Positions 50,563-58,234 of a stretch of 64,000 nt of DNA are shown here, in pieces. Made by a program: the position numbers and the translations under genes. The stretch spans positions 3,117,001 through 3,181,000 of the forward strand of contig JAUCEP010000002.1 in NCBI GenBank assembly GCA_030348875.1, given 5' to 3'. This DNA comes from Ureibacillus composti. Lineage in GTDB: Bacteria; Bacillota; Bacilli; Bacillales_A; Planococcaceae. The notes under the pieces were generated by a model that was not told the DNA's origin, made no database searches, and saw nothing but the letters and a program-made list of their open reading frames with translations. Position 1 is the first letter of the stretch. Every line of letters starts with the position of its first letter.

Positions 50563-51594
50563 TCAATCACTTAGCTTATTAGAAAGGGCACGTGTTAATC
50601 CGCTTCTCATAATATCAAGCAAAGAAATAACACGTTGATAATCCATTCGCGTAGGCCCAATTATGGCGATTGATCCTTGTTGATCATCACCAATTAAATA
50701 ACTAGCCGTAATTACGCTACAATCTTCCATTGCTAAATGGTTGTTCTCTGAACCAATTCGGATATGGATACCTTGATGATCATCAGGGTGTAATAATGAA
50801 ATCACTTGGTTTTCTTTATCCATTAATTCCATAAGCATACGTACTTTATTTAAGTCGTGAAATTCTGGTTGATTCAGCATATTAGTTTTTCCACCGAAAT
50901 AAAGTTTACCATCATTTTGGAAAGATGTAATATTCATTAATGATGAAATAATAGAATCTGCCTTTGAAATATGTTGTCTTAGAACTTCAACTGTTTCTAA
51001 TTCAAGTTTTCGCTGGAGTTCAAGTAAAGGGATTCCATTTAATCGGTCATTTAAAATATTTACTATTTTCTCTATATCTGAAGGACTAAATCCTTTAGGT
51101 AGATTAAATGTTTGATTTTCAACATGTCCATTGTCAGTGACAATAATGGCAACAGCTGTTTGTTCAGTCAATGGAACAATTTGGAATCTTCTTACTCGGT
51201 GATTTCTAACATTCGGCCCAAGCAAAATCGTTGTATATGTTGTTAATTCAGACAATATATTTGCCGACTCGCGAATCACTTGTTCCATTTCAATAATTTG
51301 ATTTTGGAATAAAGATTGAATCGAGCGAATCTCTTGGACTGACATAGTTTTTGGTTTTAATAAATGGTCAACATAAAAACGATACCCTTTCTCAGATGGT
51401 ACACGACCAGATGATGTGTGGGTCTTTTCAATAAAACCTAATTCCTCTAAATCTGACATCTCATTTCGTATCGTTGCAGGACTAAATGTAATCCAATCCT
51501 TTTTTGATATTTGACGTGAACCTACTGGCTGAGCTGAAGTAACAAAATCATCAACGATTACCTGTAAAATTTGTAATTGTCGATTTGTTAGCAC
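50563..51594 (-). CDS. hrcA: Heat-shock repressor HrcA
   Basis: HrcA represses class I heat-shock genes by binding CIRCE. The 343-residue protein has an N-terminal winged helix (NRQLQILQVIVDDFVTSAQPVGS, SPATIRNEMSDLEELGFIEKTHTSSGRVPSEKGYR split over 3-72) and a GAF-like domain. The GTG start follows AGAGGTG. It is the first gene of the operon, directly after a CIRCE element, so it is autoregulated. Confidence 0.97.
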   Translation of the reverse strand: MLTNRQLQILQVIVDDFVTSAQPVGSRQISKKDWITFSPATIRNEMSDLEELGFIEKTHTSSGRVPSEKGYRFYVDHLLKPKTMSVQEIRSIQSLFQNQIIEMEQVIRESANILSELTTYTTILLGPNVRNHRVRRFQIVPLTEQTAVAIIVTDNGHVENQTFNLPKGFSPSDIEKIVNILNDRLNGIPLLELQRKLELETVEVLRQHISKADSIISSLMNITSFQNDGKLYFGGKTNMLNQPEFHDLNKVRMLMELMDKENQVISLLHPDDHQGIHIRIGSENNHLAMEDCSVITASYLIGDDQQGSIAIIGPTRMDYQRVISLLDIMRSGLTRALSNKLSD

Positions 51595-51609
51595 TGTTTA
51601 TCACCTCTG

Positions 51610-51636
51610 TTAGCACTCGTTAAGATAGAGTGCTAA
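51610..51636 (-). promoter_or_regulatory. CIRCE operator
   Basis: TTAGCACTC-N9-GAGTGCTAA matches the CIRCE consensus in all 18 arm positions. It lies 16 bases upstream of hrcA and should be bound by HrcA. Confidence 0.98.
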
Positions 51637-51684
51637 TACTAATAATAAATTATCAAATCTCATAAATGATGTCAACGGAATCGC

Positions 51685-52830
51685 TCAATCTTCTAATAAA
51701 AATTGTTGAAATACGTCGTTTCCTAGATAACGTCCTTTTTCACTTAATCTAATGCCTATTTCATCTTCTATTAACAATCCCTGTCGAGTTAATTGTCGAA
51801 TAATGTCGCCATATCTCTCGTGCATAGGGATCTGAAATCTCATCTCAAATTCTTTAAATGTAACCCCTTCATTTTTTCTTAAACCTAAAAACATATGCTC
51901 TTCACATTTTTCAGTAGTAGAAACCATATGTCCTCTTACTGTAGGTCGATTTCCACTTTCAACTGATTCCAAATATTTTTTTATAGGTCCGTGGTTCGAA
52001 TATCGTTGTCCATTTAAATAACCATGAGCCCCTGCGCCGAAACCAGCGTACTCATCATTATCCCAATAAATTTTATTATGAATTGATTCAAAACCTTGTG
52101 ACGCAAAATTACTAATCTCATACTGATTAAGGCCATTCGCCTTCATTTTGTCCATTAATAGACCATACATTTCAGCTTCTGAATCTTCAGTTGGTAAAGA
52201 AAGTTTTCCCTTTGAGTACTGGATATAAAATACCGTTTTCGGCTCAACAATTAATGAGTATGCAGAGTAGTGCGGTAAGTTCAATAGTAATGCTTTGTCT
52301 AGTGTATCTTCCCACTGTTCTTGTGTTTGACCTGGTAATCCATACATTAAGTCGATACTAATATTTTGAAAACCAACTTCTTTTGCTTTTTGAATGGTTT
52401 CATATACATGATTATTCGAATGTGTTCGCCCCAATTTCTTCAGTAATTCTTCATCAAAAGATTGAACTCCCATACTTAAACGATTGACGCCACCATTTAT
52501 TAATGCTTTAAGCTTCTCTATTGTTAACTCATCGGGATTCGCTTCAGAAGTAAACTCAACCATATGTTCCATTGGCAATTTTTCTTGAATCAATTGTAAA
52601 AGCCTTTCAAGTTGTGTTGCAGAAAGGGCAGTTGGTGTTCCCCCTCCTAAAAAAACAGTTTCAATTTTTTGAAATTGTTCCGGCATTTCTTTTACTACTA
52701 TCTCTATTTCTTTACCAACAGCTTCAATATATTCTTCTACAGGCTGATTTTTAAAAAATACTTTATTAAAATCACAGTAATTACAGATTTGATGACAAAA
52801 TGGGATATGTATGTAAACGCCTCTAGCCAA
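51685..52830 (-). CDS. hemW: Haem chaperone HemW (radical SAM)
   Basis: This is a HemN-like radical-SAM protein that inserts haem into respiratory enzymes. The 381-residue protein has the cluster motif HIPFCHQICNYCDF near residues 8-21 (C-x3-C-x2-C), FLGGGTPTAL near 62, and the C-terminal HemN domain. It has the short-C motif of HemW rather than the extra Cys of true HemN. The likely start is TTG. It lies between lepA and hrcA, as in Bacillus. Confidence 0.93.
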   Translation of the reverse strand: MARGVYIHIPFCHQICNYCDFNKVFFKNQPVEEYIEAVGKEIEIVVKEMPEQFQKIETVFLGGGTPTALSATQLERLLQLIQEKLPMEHMVEFTSEANPDELTIEKLKALINGGVNRLSMGVQSFDEELLKKLGRTHSNNHVYETIQKAKEVGFQNISIDLMYGLPGQTQEQWEDTLDKALLLNLPHYSAYSLIVEPKTVFYIQYSKGKLSLPTEDSEAEMYGLLMDKMKANGLNQYEISNFASQGFESIHNKIYWDNDEYAGFGAGAHGYLNGQRYSNHGPIKKYLESVESGNRPTVRGHMVSTTEKCEEHMFLGLRKNEGVTFKEFEMRFQIPMHERYGDIIRQLTRQGLLIEDEIGIRLSEKGRYLGNDVFQQFLLED

Positions 52831-52938
52831 ATAATCAACTACTTTCCTTGTAAGTTAGTACTTCACTATATTTTACAGTTTCAATATAAAAATTCAATTT
52901 TACCGCACATTCATACTTCGATTTCTCCTAAAAATAAA

Positions 52939-52974
52939 AAGCGTACTTACCGTTTCTATACAATAAGTACGCTT
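52939..52974 (-). terminator. Terminator after the 52978-53301 gene
   Basis: The 11-bp stem AAGCGTACTTA/TAAGTACGCTT is followed on the minus strand by TTTTTATTTTTAGG. Confidence 0.9.
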
Positions 52975-52977
52975 AAA

Positions 52978-53301
52978 TTAATATGTAACTAAGGTTTTCT
53001 CATTATTTAAAAATAATATCATATCGATTGCAGAAAATTTTTCAAATCTAGTAGTAAATTCAAGTGCCTCAGCGTCCGATTTGAAATAATAAGCATTAAG
53101 TTCTTTCACAATTTCATATTGTCCACCGTCTAAATTGATTAAATAAACACGGATTACTGTACTAGAAGGTACTATTTTCAATTCTTCTCCCGCCAATAAT
53201 ATGCCAATATTTCCAGTCTCTTCTAATACGATAGTTCGAATCATCTTTAAATTATCTAGTTCTAAGAAGTACGAACTATTTCCCTCAATATTTTTATTCA
53301 T
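52978..53301 (-). CDS. Uncharacterised 107-residue protein between lepA and hemW
   Basis: I do not recognise this protein. It is 107 residues long and soluble, with alternating short hydrophobic strands (TIVLEETGNIGILLAGEELKIV, split near 25-45, and VIRVYLINLDGGQYEIV) and a C-terminal helix. It looks like a small beta-rich domain. It has its own terminator and a structured leader (53335-53419) upstream. The ATG follows AAGGGGTTG. It interrupts the usual lepA-hemW pairing. Confidence 0.7.
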   Translation of the reverse strand: MNKNIEGNSSYFLELDNLKMIRTIVLEETGNIGILLAGEELKIVPSSTVIRVYLINLDGGQYEIVKELNAYYFKSDAEALEFTTRFEKFSAIDMILFLNNEKTLVTY

Positions 53302-53334
53302 TTGTACAACCCCTTCGATGTATTTTTATAAAAA

Positions 53335-53419
53335 ATTACAATAGTGAATATTACATACTTATGAATATGTATATTATTTACAATCCTTACTTTTTTACTA
53401 GGATTAGTGCTATTGTAAT
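53335..53419 (-). other. Candidate three-way-junction leader RNA
   Basis: A closing 10-bp helix ATTACAATAG/CTATTGTAAT (53335-53344 with 53410-53419) encloses two hairpins: TACATA/TATGTA (53352-53357 with 53366-53371) and AATCCT/AGGATT (53382-53387 with 53400-53405). On the minus strand it is followed by TTTTTT and, about 35 bases on, by the start of the unknown gene at 53301. AT-rich sequence makes chance pairing possible. Confidence 0.45.
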
Positions 53420-53475
53420 ATAAAAGTCAGACAAAGAAAATACACATTTTAGATGTATTTTATACATGAAATAAC

Positions 53476-53510
53476 AAAAAGTGGGTATCCATAGAGGATT
53501 CCCACTTTTT
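53476..53510 (-). terminator. Terminator after lepA
   Basis: The 10-bp stem AAAAAGTGGG/CCCACTTTTT is followed on the minus strand by GTTATTT. It ends lepA transcription before the 53301 gene. Confidence 0.88.
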
Positions 53511-53561
53511 AAATATGATTGATTATCCAAAAATATTACAATACTCAATCAATGACCTTAT

Positions 53562-55388
53562 TTATTTTTTATCTTCCATTTTTAAGACTGCCATGAAAGC
53601 TTCCTGTGGTACTTCAACAGATCCTACTTGCTTCATACGTTTTTTACCTTCTTTTTGCTTTTCAAGAAGTTTACGTTTACGTGAAATATCTCCACCGTAA
53701 CATTTAGCAAGAACGTTTTTACCCATCGATTTAATTGTTGAGCGGGCAATTATTTTTTGGCCAATTGCCGCTTGAACTGGAACTTCAAATTGTTGACGCG
53801 GTATTAATTCTTTTAACTTCTCGACAATCACTTTTCCACGCTCATAAGCAAAATCACGGTGAACAATAAAGCTTAATGCATCGACTGTCTCACCATTTAA
53901 TAAGATATCCATCTTCACAAGTTTAGATGGTTTATAACCAATTAACTCATAATCAAATGATGCATACCCTTTTGTATTTGATTTTAAGAAGTCAAAGAAA
54001 TCATAGACAATTTCGGATAATGGCATTTCATAAATAATACTTACACGACTTGAATCTATGTAATCCATCGTCATAAAGTTACCACGTTTCATTTGGCAAA
54101 GCTCCATTACTGCGCCTACATAATCGTTTGGCACCATAATCGTTGCTTTTACATACGGTTCTTCAATACGATCGATTTTTTGTGGATCCGGCATCATGGA
54201 AGGATTATCAACTTTTAAAATTTCACCATTTGTTAAATGAACATCATAAATTACAGATGGTGCAGTTGTTATTAAGTCGATATTAAATTCACGTTCAATT
54301 CGTTCTTGTATAATTTCCATATGAAGTAATCCTAAAAATCCACAACGGAAACCAAAACCAAGAGCTTGTGAAGTCTCTGGCTCAAATTGAAGAGCAGAAT
54401 CATTTAACTCTAATTTTTCTAGTGCTTCGCGTAAATCGTTATATTTCGCCGTATCAATTGGATAAAGACCGCAATATACCATCGGGTTTAATTTCCGATA
54501 TCCTTCAAGTGGTGTCTCAGCAGGACGGTTTGCAAATGTAACTGTATCCCCCACTCGAGTATCTGCAACATTTTTAATAGAAGCTGTTAAATAACCTACA
54601 TCACCGACAGTTAGCTCACTTTGTGGAACTGATTTTGGTGTATGAACTCCAACTTCAATTACTTCGAATTCTGCTCCAGTTGCCATCATTCGAATTTTAT
54701 CGCCAGCTTTTACTGTTCCATTTACGATACGGATTGATATAATGACACCTTTATACGCGTCATAAACAGAGTCAAAAATTAACGCTTGTAATGGAGCATC
54801 CGGATCCCCTGTTGGCGCCGGTACTTTTTCTACAATTTGTTCTAAGATTTCTTCAATCCCAATGCCTGCTTTTGCCGAAGCTAGAACTGCTTCTGATGCA
54901 TCTAGCCCGATAACATCTTCAACTTCCTGACGGACGCGCTCAGGGTCTGCAGCAGGCAAATCTATTTTATTTATAACAGGTAATATTTCAAGATCATTAT
55001 CAAGTGCTAAATAAACATTGGCAAGTGTTTGAGCCTCAATTCCTTGAGCCGCATCGACAACTAAAATTGCACCCTCACAAGCTGCTAAACTTCTTGACAC
55101 CTCATACGTAAAATCGACATGTCCTGGTGTATCAATTAAGTGAAAAGTATAAACCTCTCCATCTTTAGCGTTATATTTTAATTGTACAGCATTCAGTTTT
55201 ATTGTAATTCCACGTTCACGTTCTAGATCCATTGAATCTAATAGCTGAGCTTTCATTTCACGTGAAGTTAATGCTTTTGTTTTTTCTAATATGCGGTCAG
55301 CTAAAGTTGATTTTCCATGGTCAATGTGCGCAATAATAGAAAAGTTTCGTATATTCTGTTGTCGCTTTAGTCTATCTTCTCGGTTCAT
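53562..55388 (-). CDS. lepA: Elongation factor 4 (LepA)
   Basis: LepA is a ribosome-associated GTPase acting in initiation or ribosome assembly and back-translocation. The roughly 608-residue protein has G1 [10 protein letters not shown] near 16, G3 [11 protein letters not shown] near 82, G4 NKIDLP near 136, and the LepA-specific C-terminal domain ending [12 protein letters not shown]. The ATG at 55386-55388, 11 bases after TAGGAG, gives [10 protein letters not shown], the family start; a GTG four codons upstream is less likely. Its leader is unusually structured. Confidence 0.96.
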   Translation of the reverse strand: MNREDRLKRQQNIRNFSIIAHIDHGKSTLADRILEKTKALTSREMKAQLLDSMDLERERGITIKLNAVQLKYNAKDGEVYTFHLIDTPGHVDFTYEVSRSLAACEGAILVVDAAQGIEAQTLANVYLALDNDLEILPVINKIDLPAADPERVRQEVEDVIGLDASEAVLASAKAGIGIEEILEQIVEKVPAPTGDPDAPLQALIFDSVYDAYKGVIISIRIVNGTVKAGDKIRMMATGAEFEVIEVGVHTPKSVPQSELTVGDVGYLTASIKNVADTRVGDTVTFANRPAETPLEGYRKLNPMVYCGLYPIDTAKYNDLREALEKLELNDSALQFEPETSQALGFGFRCGFLGLLHMEIIQERIEREFNIDLITTAPSVIYDVHLTNGEILKVDNPSMMPDPQKIDRIEEPYVKATIMVPNDYVGAVMELCQMKRGNFMTMDYIDSSRVSIIYEMPLSEIVYDFFDFLKSNTKGYASFDYELIGYKPSKLVKMDILLNGETVDALSFIVHRDFAYERGKVIVEKLKELIPRQQFEVPVQAAIGQKIIARSTIKSMGKNVLAKCYGGDISRKRKLLEKQKEGKKRMKQVGSVEVPQEAFMAVLKMEDKK

Positions 55389-55406
55389 GTAGTTGTCCAC
55401 TCCTAA

Positions 55407-55505
55407 TCAAATACGCCTCCCGCGTATGATTCTACAAACTGTAGAAACATATTGAGCAAATTTTGTAACAATTTTCATAACAAAAATTGTTACAAAATCA
55501 TTCAT
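55407..55505 (-). CDS. Possible 32-codon leader reading frame before lepA
   Basis: An ATG at 55503-55505 opens a 32-residue frame (MNDFVTIFVMKIVTKF at the N terminus, RIIRGRRI at the end). It crosses the whole leader structure and stops two bases before the lepA ribosome-binding site. An AAAGG is upstream but 16 bases away, which is far. A frame this short can arise by chance, so it is only a candidate. Confidence 0.2.
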   Translation of the reverse strand: MNDFVTIFVMKIVTKFAQYVSTVCRIIRGRRI

Positions 55506-55516
55506 ACGCTGGAGGC
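55411..55516 (-). other. Structured lepA leader: three-way junction with an alternative helix
   Basis: A 15-bp outer helix with one mismatch (55415-55429 with 55502-55516) encloses two hairpins: a 7-bp hairpin TTCTACA/TGTAGAA (55430-55446) and a perfect 15-bp hairpin (55461-55475 with 55483-55497). The 3' arm can instead fold with downstream bases as ATACGC-loop-GCGTAT (55411-55427). Outer arms contain CCTCC and GGGAGG. It lies about 20 bases before the lepA start, after an extended -10 promoter. Confidence 0.65.
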
Positions 55517-55623
55517 TTTAACCTTTATCAGTAGAGGGTACACCCTACTGAAATATAGTAATAATTTAATTCATATACGTAAGAAAATGTCTTCTTCTTC
55601 GCAAAAAGGCTAATCTTATTTGA

Positions 55624-55653
55624 ATTATATCAGTGAACAAGCTATTTACGCAA
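55624..55653 (-). promoter_or_regulatory. Extended -10 promoter of lepA
   Basis: TGATATAAT on the minus strand gives a perfect -10 (55624-55629) with the TG extension. A weak -35 TTGCGT (55648-55653) lies 18 bp upstream. Transcription would begin near 55616, leaving a leader of about 225 nt. Confidence 0.6.
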
Positions 55654-55662
55654 TGTTCGAGT

Positions 55663-55689
55663 AAAAAAAACATGATTATCATAATAATC
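55663..55689 (-). terminator. Probable terminator after spoIIP
   Basis: The short stem GATTAT/ATAATC is followed on the minus strand by ATG and eight T. It is AT-rich but well placed 23 bases after the spoIIP stop. Confidence 0.6.
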
Positions 55690-55711
55690 CGCAACAATTC
55701 TAATAACCGTT

Positions 55712-56542
55712 TTAAGATGCTAATTCTGGATTCGCAAATGTTTTTGCAATCGCTTGGGCTAGAATGGATATTGTGCGGTATACTTCATCTTCGGTATTAT
55801 CGGGTCCACCAATTTCAATTAATAGTATTTCTTTAGCCAAATCTTGATTGTATACACCGTCAACACCTTCGCCTTTTTTCTCAATAATTCCACGTGAAAT
55901 TCCTGGAACAATACTATTTAGTGAACTATTCAATGCATTCGCATTACTTAAATTCGCCTTGTAATTTGGATTTTCTGCTCCAATAACAAATGCTACCTTC
56001 GCATAATTAACTTCATTGTGCTTAATTGTCGTTTTTGCTCCCGGTAAGGAATCTCGATGAATATCTAGAATTAAATCATATTTTTTTTGCTTTATTTCTT
56101 TACTAAGGTAAGGTCTAACTGTAGCGTATGCCTGGTACATCTGTGCACCATTTTGTTTTAGCAACTTCATTACATCGACATCCAATGTGGTTGCCGTTAA
56201 ACCGTTCAAGCGGAAATAATCTGCCATCGTCTTTTGCATGGAGAAAAGATTCGTCTGATCATCGTAAACTGCAACTGTTCCATTGGCATTTTTCATGACC
56301 GGTTTATACGTTTCGTGAGAATGTGTAAAGACAAATAACACTTCAAATGGATTATAATTTGGTGCTACATCTGTAGCCGTAACTGTTTCACTGCTTGCTG
56401 CATAAACGACTGGCTTTTCTTCAGCTTTCTCTTTAGGATGCACTAATTTTTCGTTATTCGGAAAAGGCAATTGTCCTGCAATTATAGGCAACATAAAAAA
56501 GAAGAATAGAAAAACAGATAATACTTTTAATTTTTTTAACAT
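55712..56542 (-). CDS. spoIIP: Stage II sporulation protein P (SpoIIP)
   Basis: SpoIIP is the amidase/endopeptidase of the DMP complex that thins septal peptidoglycan for engulfment. The roughly 276-residue protein has an N-terminal membrane anchor (VLSVFLFFFFMLPIIAG) and the SpoIIP domain: FVFTHSHETYKP near 77, LDIHRDSLPG near 160, VIGAENPNYKANL near 187, and SRGIIEKKGEGVDGVYNQDL with LIEIGGPDN. It is much shorter than B. subtilis SpoIIP (401 residues), lacking most of the linker between anchor and enzyme. The second ATG (56540-56542) is best spaced. The ribosome-binding site sits in a hairpin. Confidence 0.92.
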   Translation of the reverse strand: MLKKLKVLSVFLFFFFMLPIIAGQLPFPNNEKLVHPKEKAEEKPVVYAASSETVTATDVAPNYNPFEVLFVFTHSHETYKPVMKNANGTVAVYDDQTNLFSMQKTMADYFRLNGLTATTLDVDVMKLLKQNGAQMYQAYATVRPYLSKEIKQKKYDLILDIHRDSLPGAKTTIKHNEVNYAKVAFVIGAENPNYKANLSNANALNSSLNSIVPGISRGIIEKKGEGVDGVYNQDLAKEILLIEIGGPDNTEDEVYRTISILAQAIAKTFANPELAS

Positions 56543-56548
56543 TGACAT

Positions 56549-56576
56549 CCTCTCCTTCCACTACCTTATGGAGAGG
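56549..56576 (-). promoter_or_regulatory. Hairpin covering the spoIIP ribosome-binding site
   Basis: CCTCTCC (56570-56576 on the minus strand) pairs perfectly with GGAGAGG (56549-56555), which is the core of the GGAAGGAGAGG ribosome-binding site of spoIIP. The loop contains CATAAGGT, a weak resemblance to a sigma-E -10. Confidence 0.5.
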
Positions 56577-56593
56577 AGAGAAAGTTTAGAACA

Positions 56594-57622
56594 TTATTTT
56601 GCTGTTTTGTTAACCCATTTAAATAACCCTGAACTAATTAGATAAGAGTACTTATTAATCCATATATCGACTTCTTTCGGCGTAACAATTAGCCTTTCTG
56701 GATGAGAAGACAGAACTTCTTGGAAAAGTTGAAGTCGGTCATTCTGAGACCAGGTTGACCACTCACCAAATATTGGTTTTAATACACTAAAATCAATTCT
56801 TTCATTCGGATCAGGTTGCCAAGATGTAACAGATAACTTTCGAGAAGGCTTATCTTTCTCATGAATTTTTGCCGCAATAGAGCGAAAAACTTTTTCGACA
56901 GCATCCGCGATAATGACTGTTGCATCAACAACTGTTGGAATCCCAATTGCTGTAACAGGTACGCCTAATACTTCCTTCGATATTTCTGCTCTTTGATTGC
57001 CAACACCGGATCCCGGATGAATACCAGTATTAGTAATTTGAATCGTTTTACACAAACGATCACTTCCCCTAGTTGCAAGTGCATCAATGACAATTACTAA
57101 TGCGGGTTTAATTTTTTCTGTCAATGCATGTACAAAGTCACTTGTTTCAAACCCTGTTTGTCCTGTAACACCTGGAGCGTACATTATTAGGTGTTCATTC
57201 GGATGGTCTAATTGTTCAATTTGCATTGAATCAATTGCAAATGGACCAACTGCGTCTGGTGTAATTGTTTTATTTCCTAGTCCAATTACTAGAACTTTAT
57301 CGTCTTCTCCTAGTGTGATCCCTTTATGAATATCATTTAAATATTTCATAAATGCAGTTTCTAACTGTTTAAAGCCTATATCATCATCGATATTTAAAGT
57401 GGGAACTGAGAGAGTTATATAAGTACCTTCTTTTTTTCCTATCTCTTCTTGTCCTTGTTTGTCGACAATGACTTTCGTAATTTTGACTCGATTCTCTTTA
57501 ATCTCTTCAATCAAAACGCCATTTGAATCTTTTAATTTCTCTTTTTGCTGTTTCGTCTGGTGGGCAACAACCTCATCTGCTTCATCAATAAGATCGGTTC
57601 TGCTCCAATTTACTTCTGCCAT
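56594..57622 (-). CDS. gpr: Germination protease Gpr
   Basis: Gpr degrades small acid-soluble spore proteins during germination. It is made as a zymogen in the forespore. The 342-residue protein begins MAEVNWSRTDLIDEADE and has the family's YAPGVTGQTGFETSDFV near 148, VIVIDALATRGSDRLCKTIQI near 180 and the GSGVGNQR segment near 208. The start has GAGGTGATT upstream. A sigma-F/G type promoter lies just before it. It is upstream of spoIIP, as in Bacillus. Confidence 0.96.
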   Translation of the reverse strand: MAEVNWSRTDLIDEADEVVAHQTKQQKEKLKDSNGVLIEEIKENRVKITKVIVDKQGQEEIGKKEGTYITLSVPTLNIDDDIGFKQLETAFMKYLNDIHKGITLGEDDKVLVIGLGNKTITPDAVGPFAIDSMQIEQLDHPNEHLIMYAPGVTGQTGFETSDFVHALTEKIKPALVIVIDALATRGSDRLCKTIQITNTGIHPGSGVGNQRAEISKEVLGVPVTAIGIPTVVDATVIIADAVEKVFRSIAAKIHEKDKPSRKLSVTSWQPDPNERIDFSVLKPIFGEWSTWSQNDRLQLFQEVLSSHPERLIVTPKEVDIWINKYSYLISSGLFKWVNKTAK

Positions 57623-57638
57623 ATAATCACCTCACTTC

Positions 57639-57668
57639 TATAATGTTCAAACTGTCAAGTAAATATTC
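57639..57668 (-). promoter_or_regulatory. Forespore (sigma-F/sigma-G) promoter of gpr
   Basis: On the minus strand GAATA (57664-57668) and CATTATA (57639-57645) are separated by 18 bp. This fits the forespore consensus GAATA-N17/18-CATNNTA. It ends 17 bases before the gpr start codon. This agrees with forespore expression of gpr in B. subtilis. Confidence 0.75.
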
Positions 57669-57784
57669 TTTGCATTTATATCTTGCAATTATTCCGTGCG
57701 TTTGGTAGAATGATTTTTGTTGTATTGACACATGAAACTAATGAGAAGTTACTCATCTCGTACCTTACTTAGGAGGTGAAAGTT

Positions 57785-58036
57785 ATGCCAAATATTAAAT
57801 CTGCAATTAAACGTGTAAAAGTTGCTGAAAAAGCAAACGCAGCTAATTCACAAGCTAAATCTGCAATGCGTACAACTGTTAAAAAAGCTGAACAAGCTTT
57901 AGCTAACAACGCTGAAAACGCACAAGAATTAGTAGTAGCTGCTTCTAAAGCTCTTGATAAAGCAGCTTCTAAAGGTCTTATCCACAAAAACGCTGCAGCT
58001 CGCAAAAAATCACGTCTTGCTCAAAAAGCAAACTAA
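57785..58036 (+). CDS. rpsT: 30S ribosomal protein S20
   Basis: This is a primary-binding protein of the 30S body. The 83-residue product begins [18 protein letters not shown] and is rich in Ala and Lys. The ATG at 57785 is seven bases after AGGAGGTG; the further-upstream GTG is part of that site. It is divergent from gpr and ends in a strong terminator. Confidence 0.97.
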   Translation: MPNIKSAIKRVKVAEKANAANSQAKSAMRTTVKKAEQALANNAENAQELVVAASKALDKAASKGLIHKNAAARKKSRLAQKAN

Positions 58037-58045
58037 TGAACTTAC

Positions 58046-58079
58046 AAAGATCAATTGCATTATGCAATTGATCTTTTTT
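58046..58079 (+). terminator. Terminator after rpsT
   Basis: A 12-bp stem (arms AAGATCAATTGC and GCAATTGATCTT) is followed by TTTT. Confidence 0.93.
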
Positions 58080-58192
58080 CCATCTTCAAGAAGTTTTTAC
58101 GTTATTATAGTTTATAACGATTTTTAGATGTACTGACTGCTGCTTTAGTAAACCTTTGTGAGTATATTAGCCATTTCAGCTGATATAAATAC

Positions 58193-58222
58193 AAAATCCA
58201 TCCTATCAAGGATGGATTTTTT
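58193..58222 (-). terminator. Terminator after holA
   Basis: The 11-bp stem AAAATCCATCC/GGATGGATTTT closes loop TATCAA, with T/A runs on both sides. It lies 13 bases after the holA stop. Confidence 0.9.
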
Positions 58223-58234
58223 GTTAATTATATA

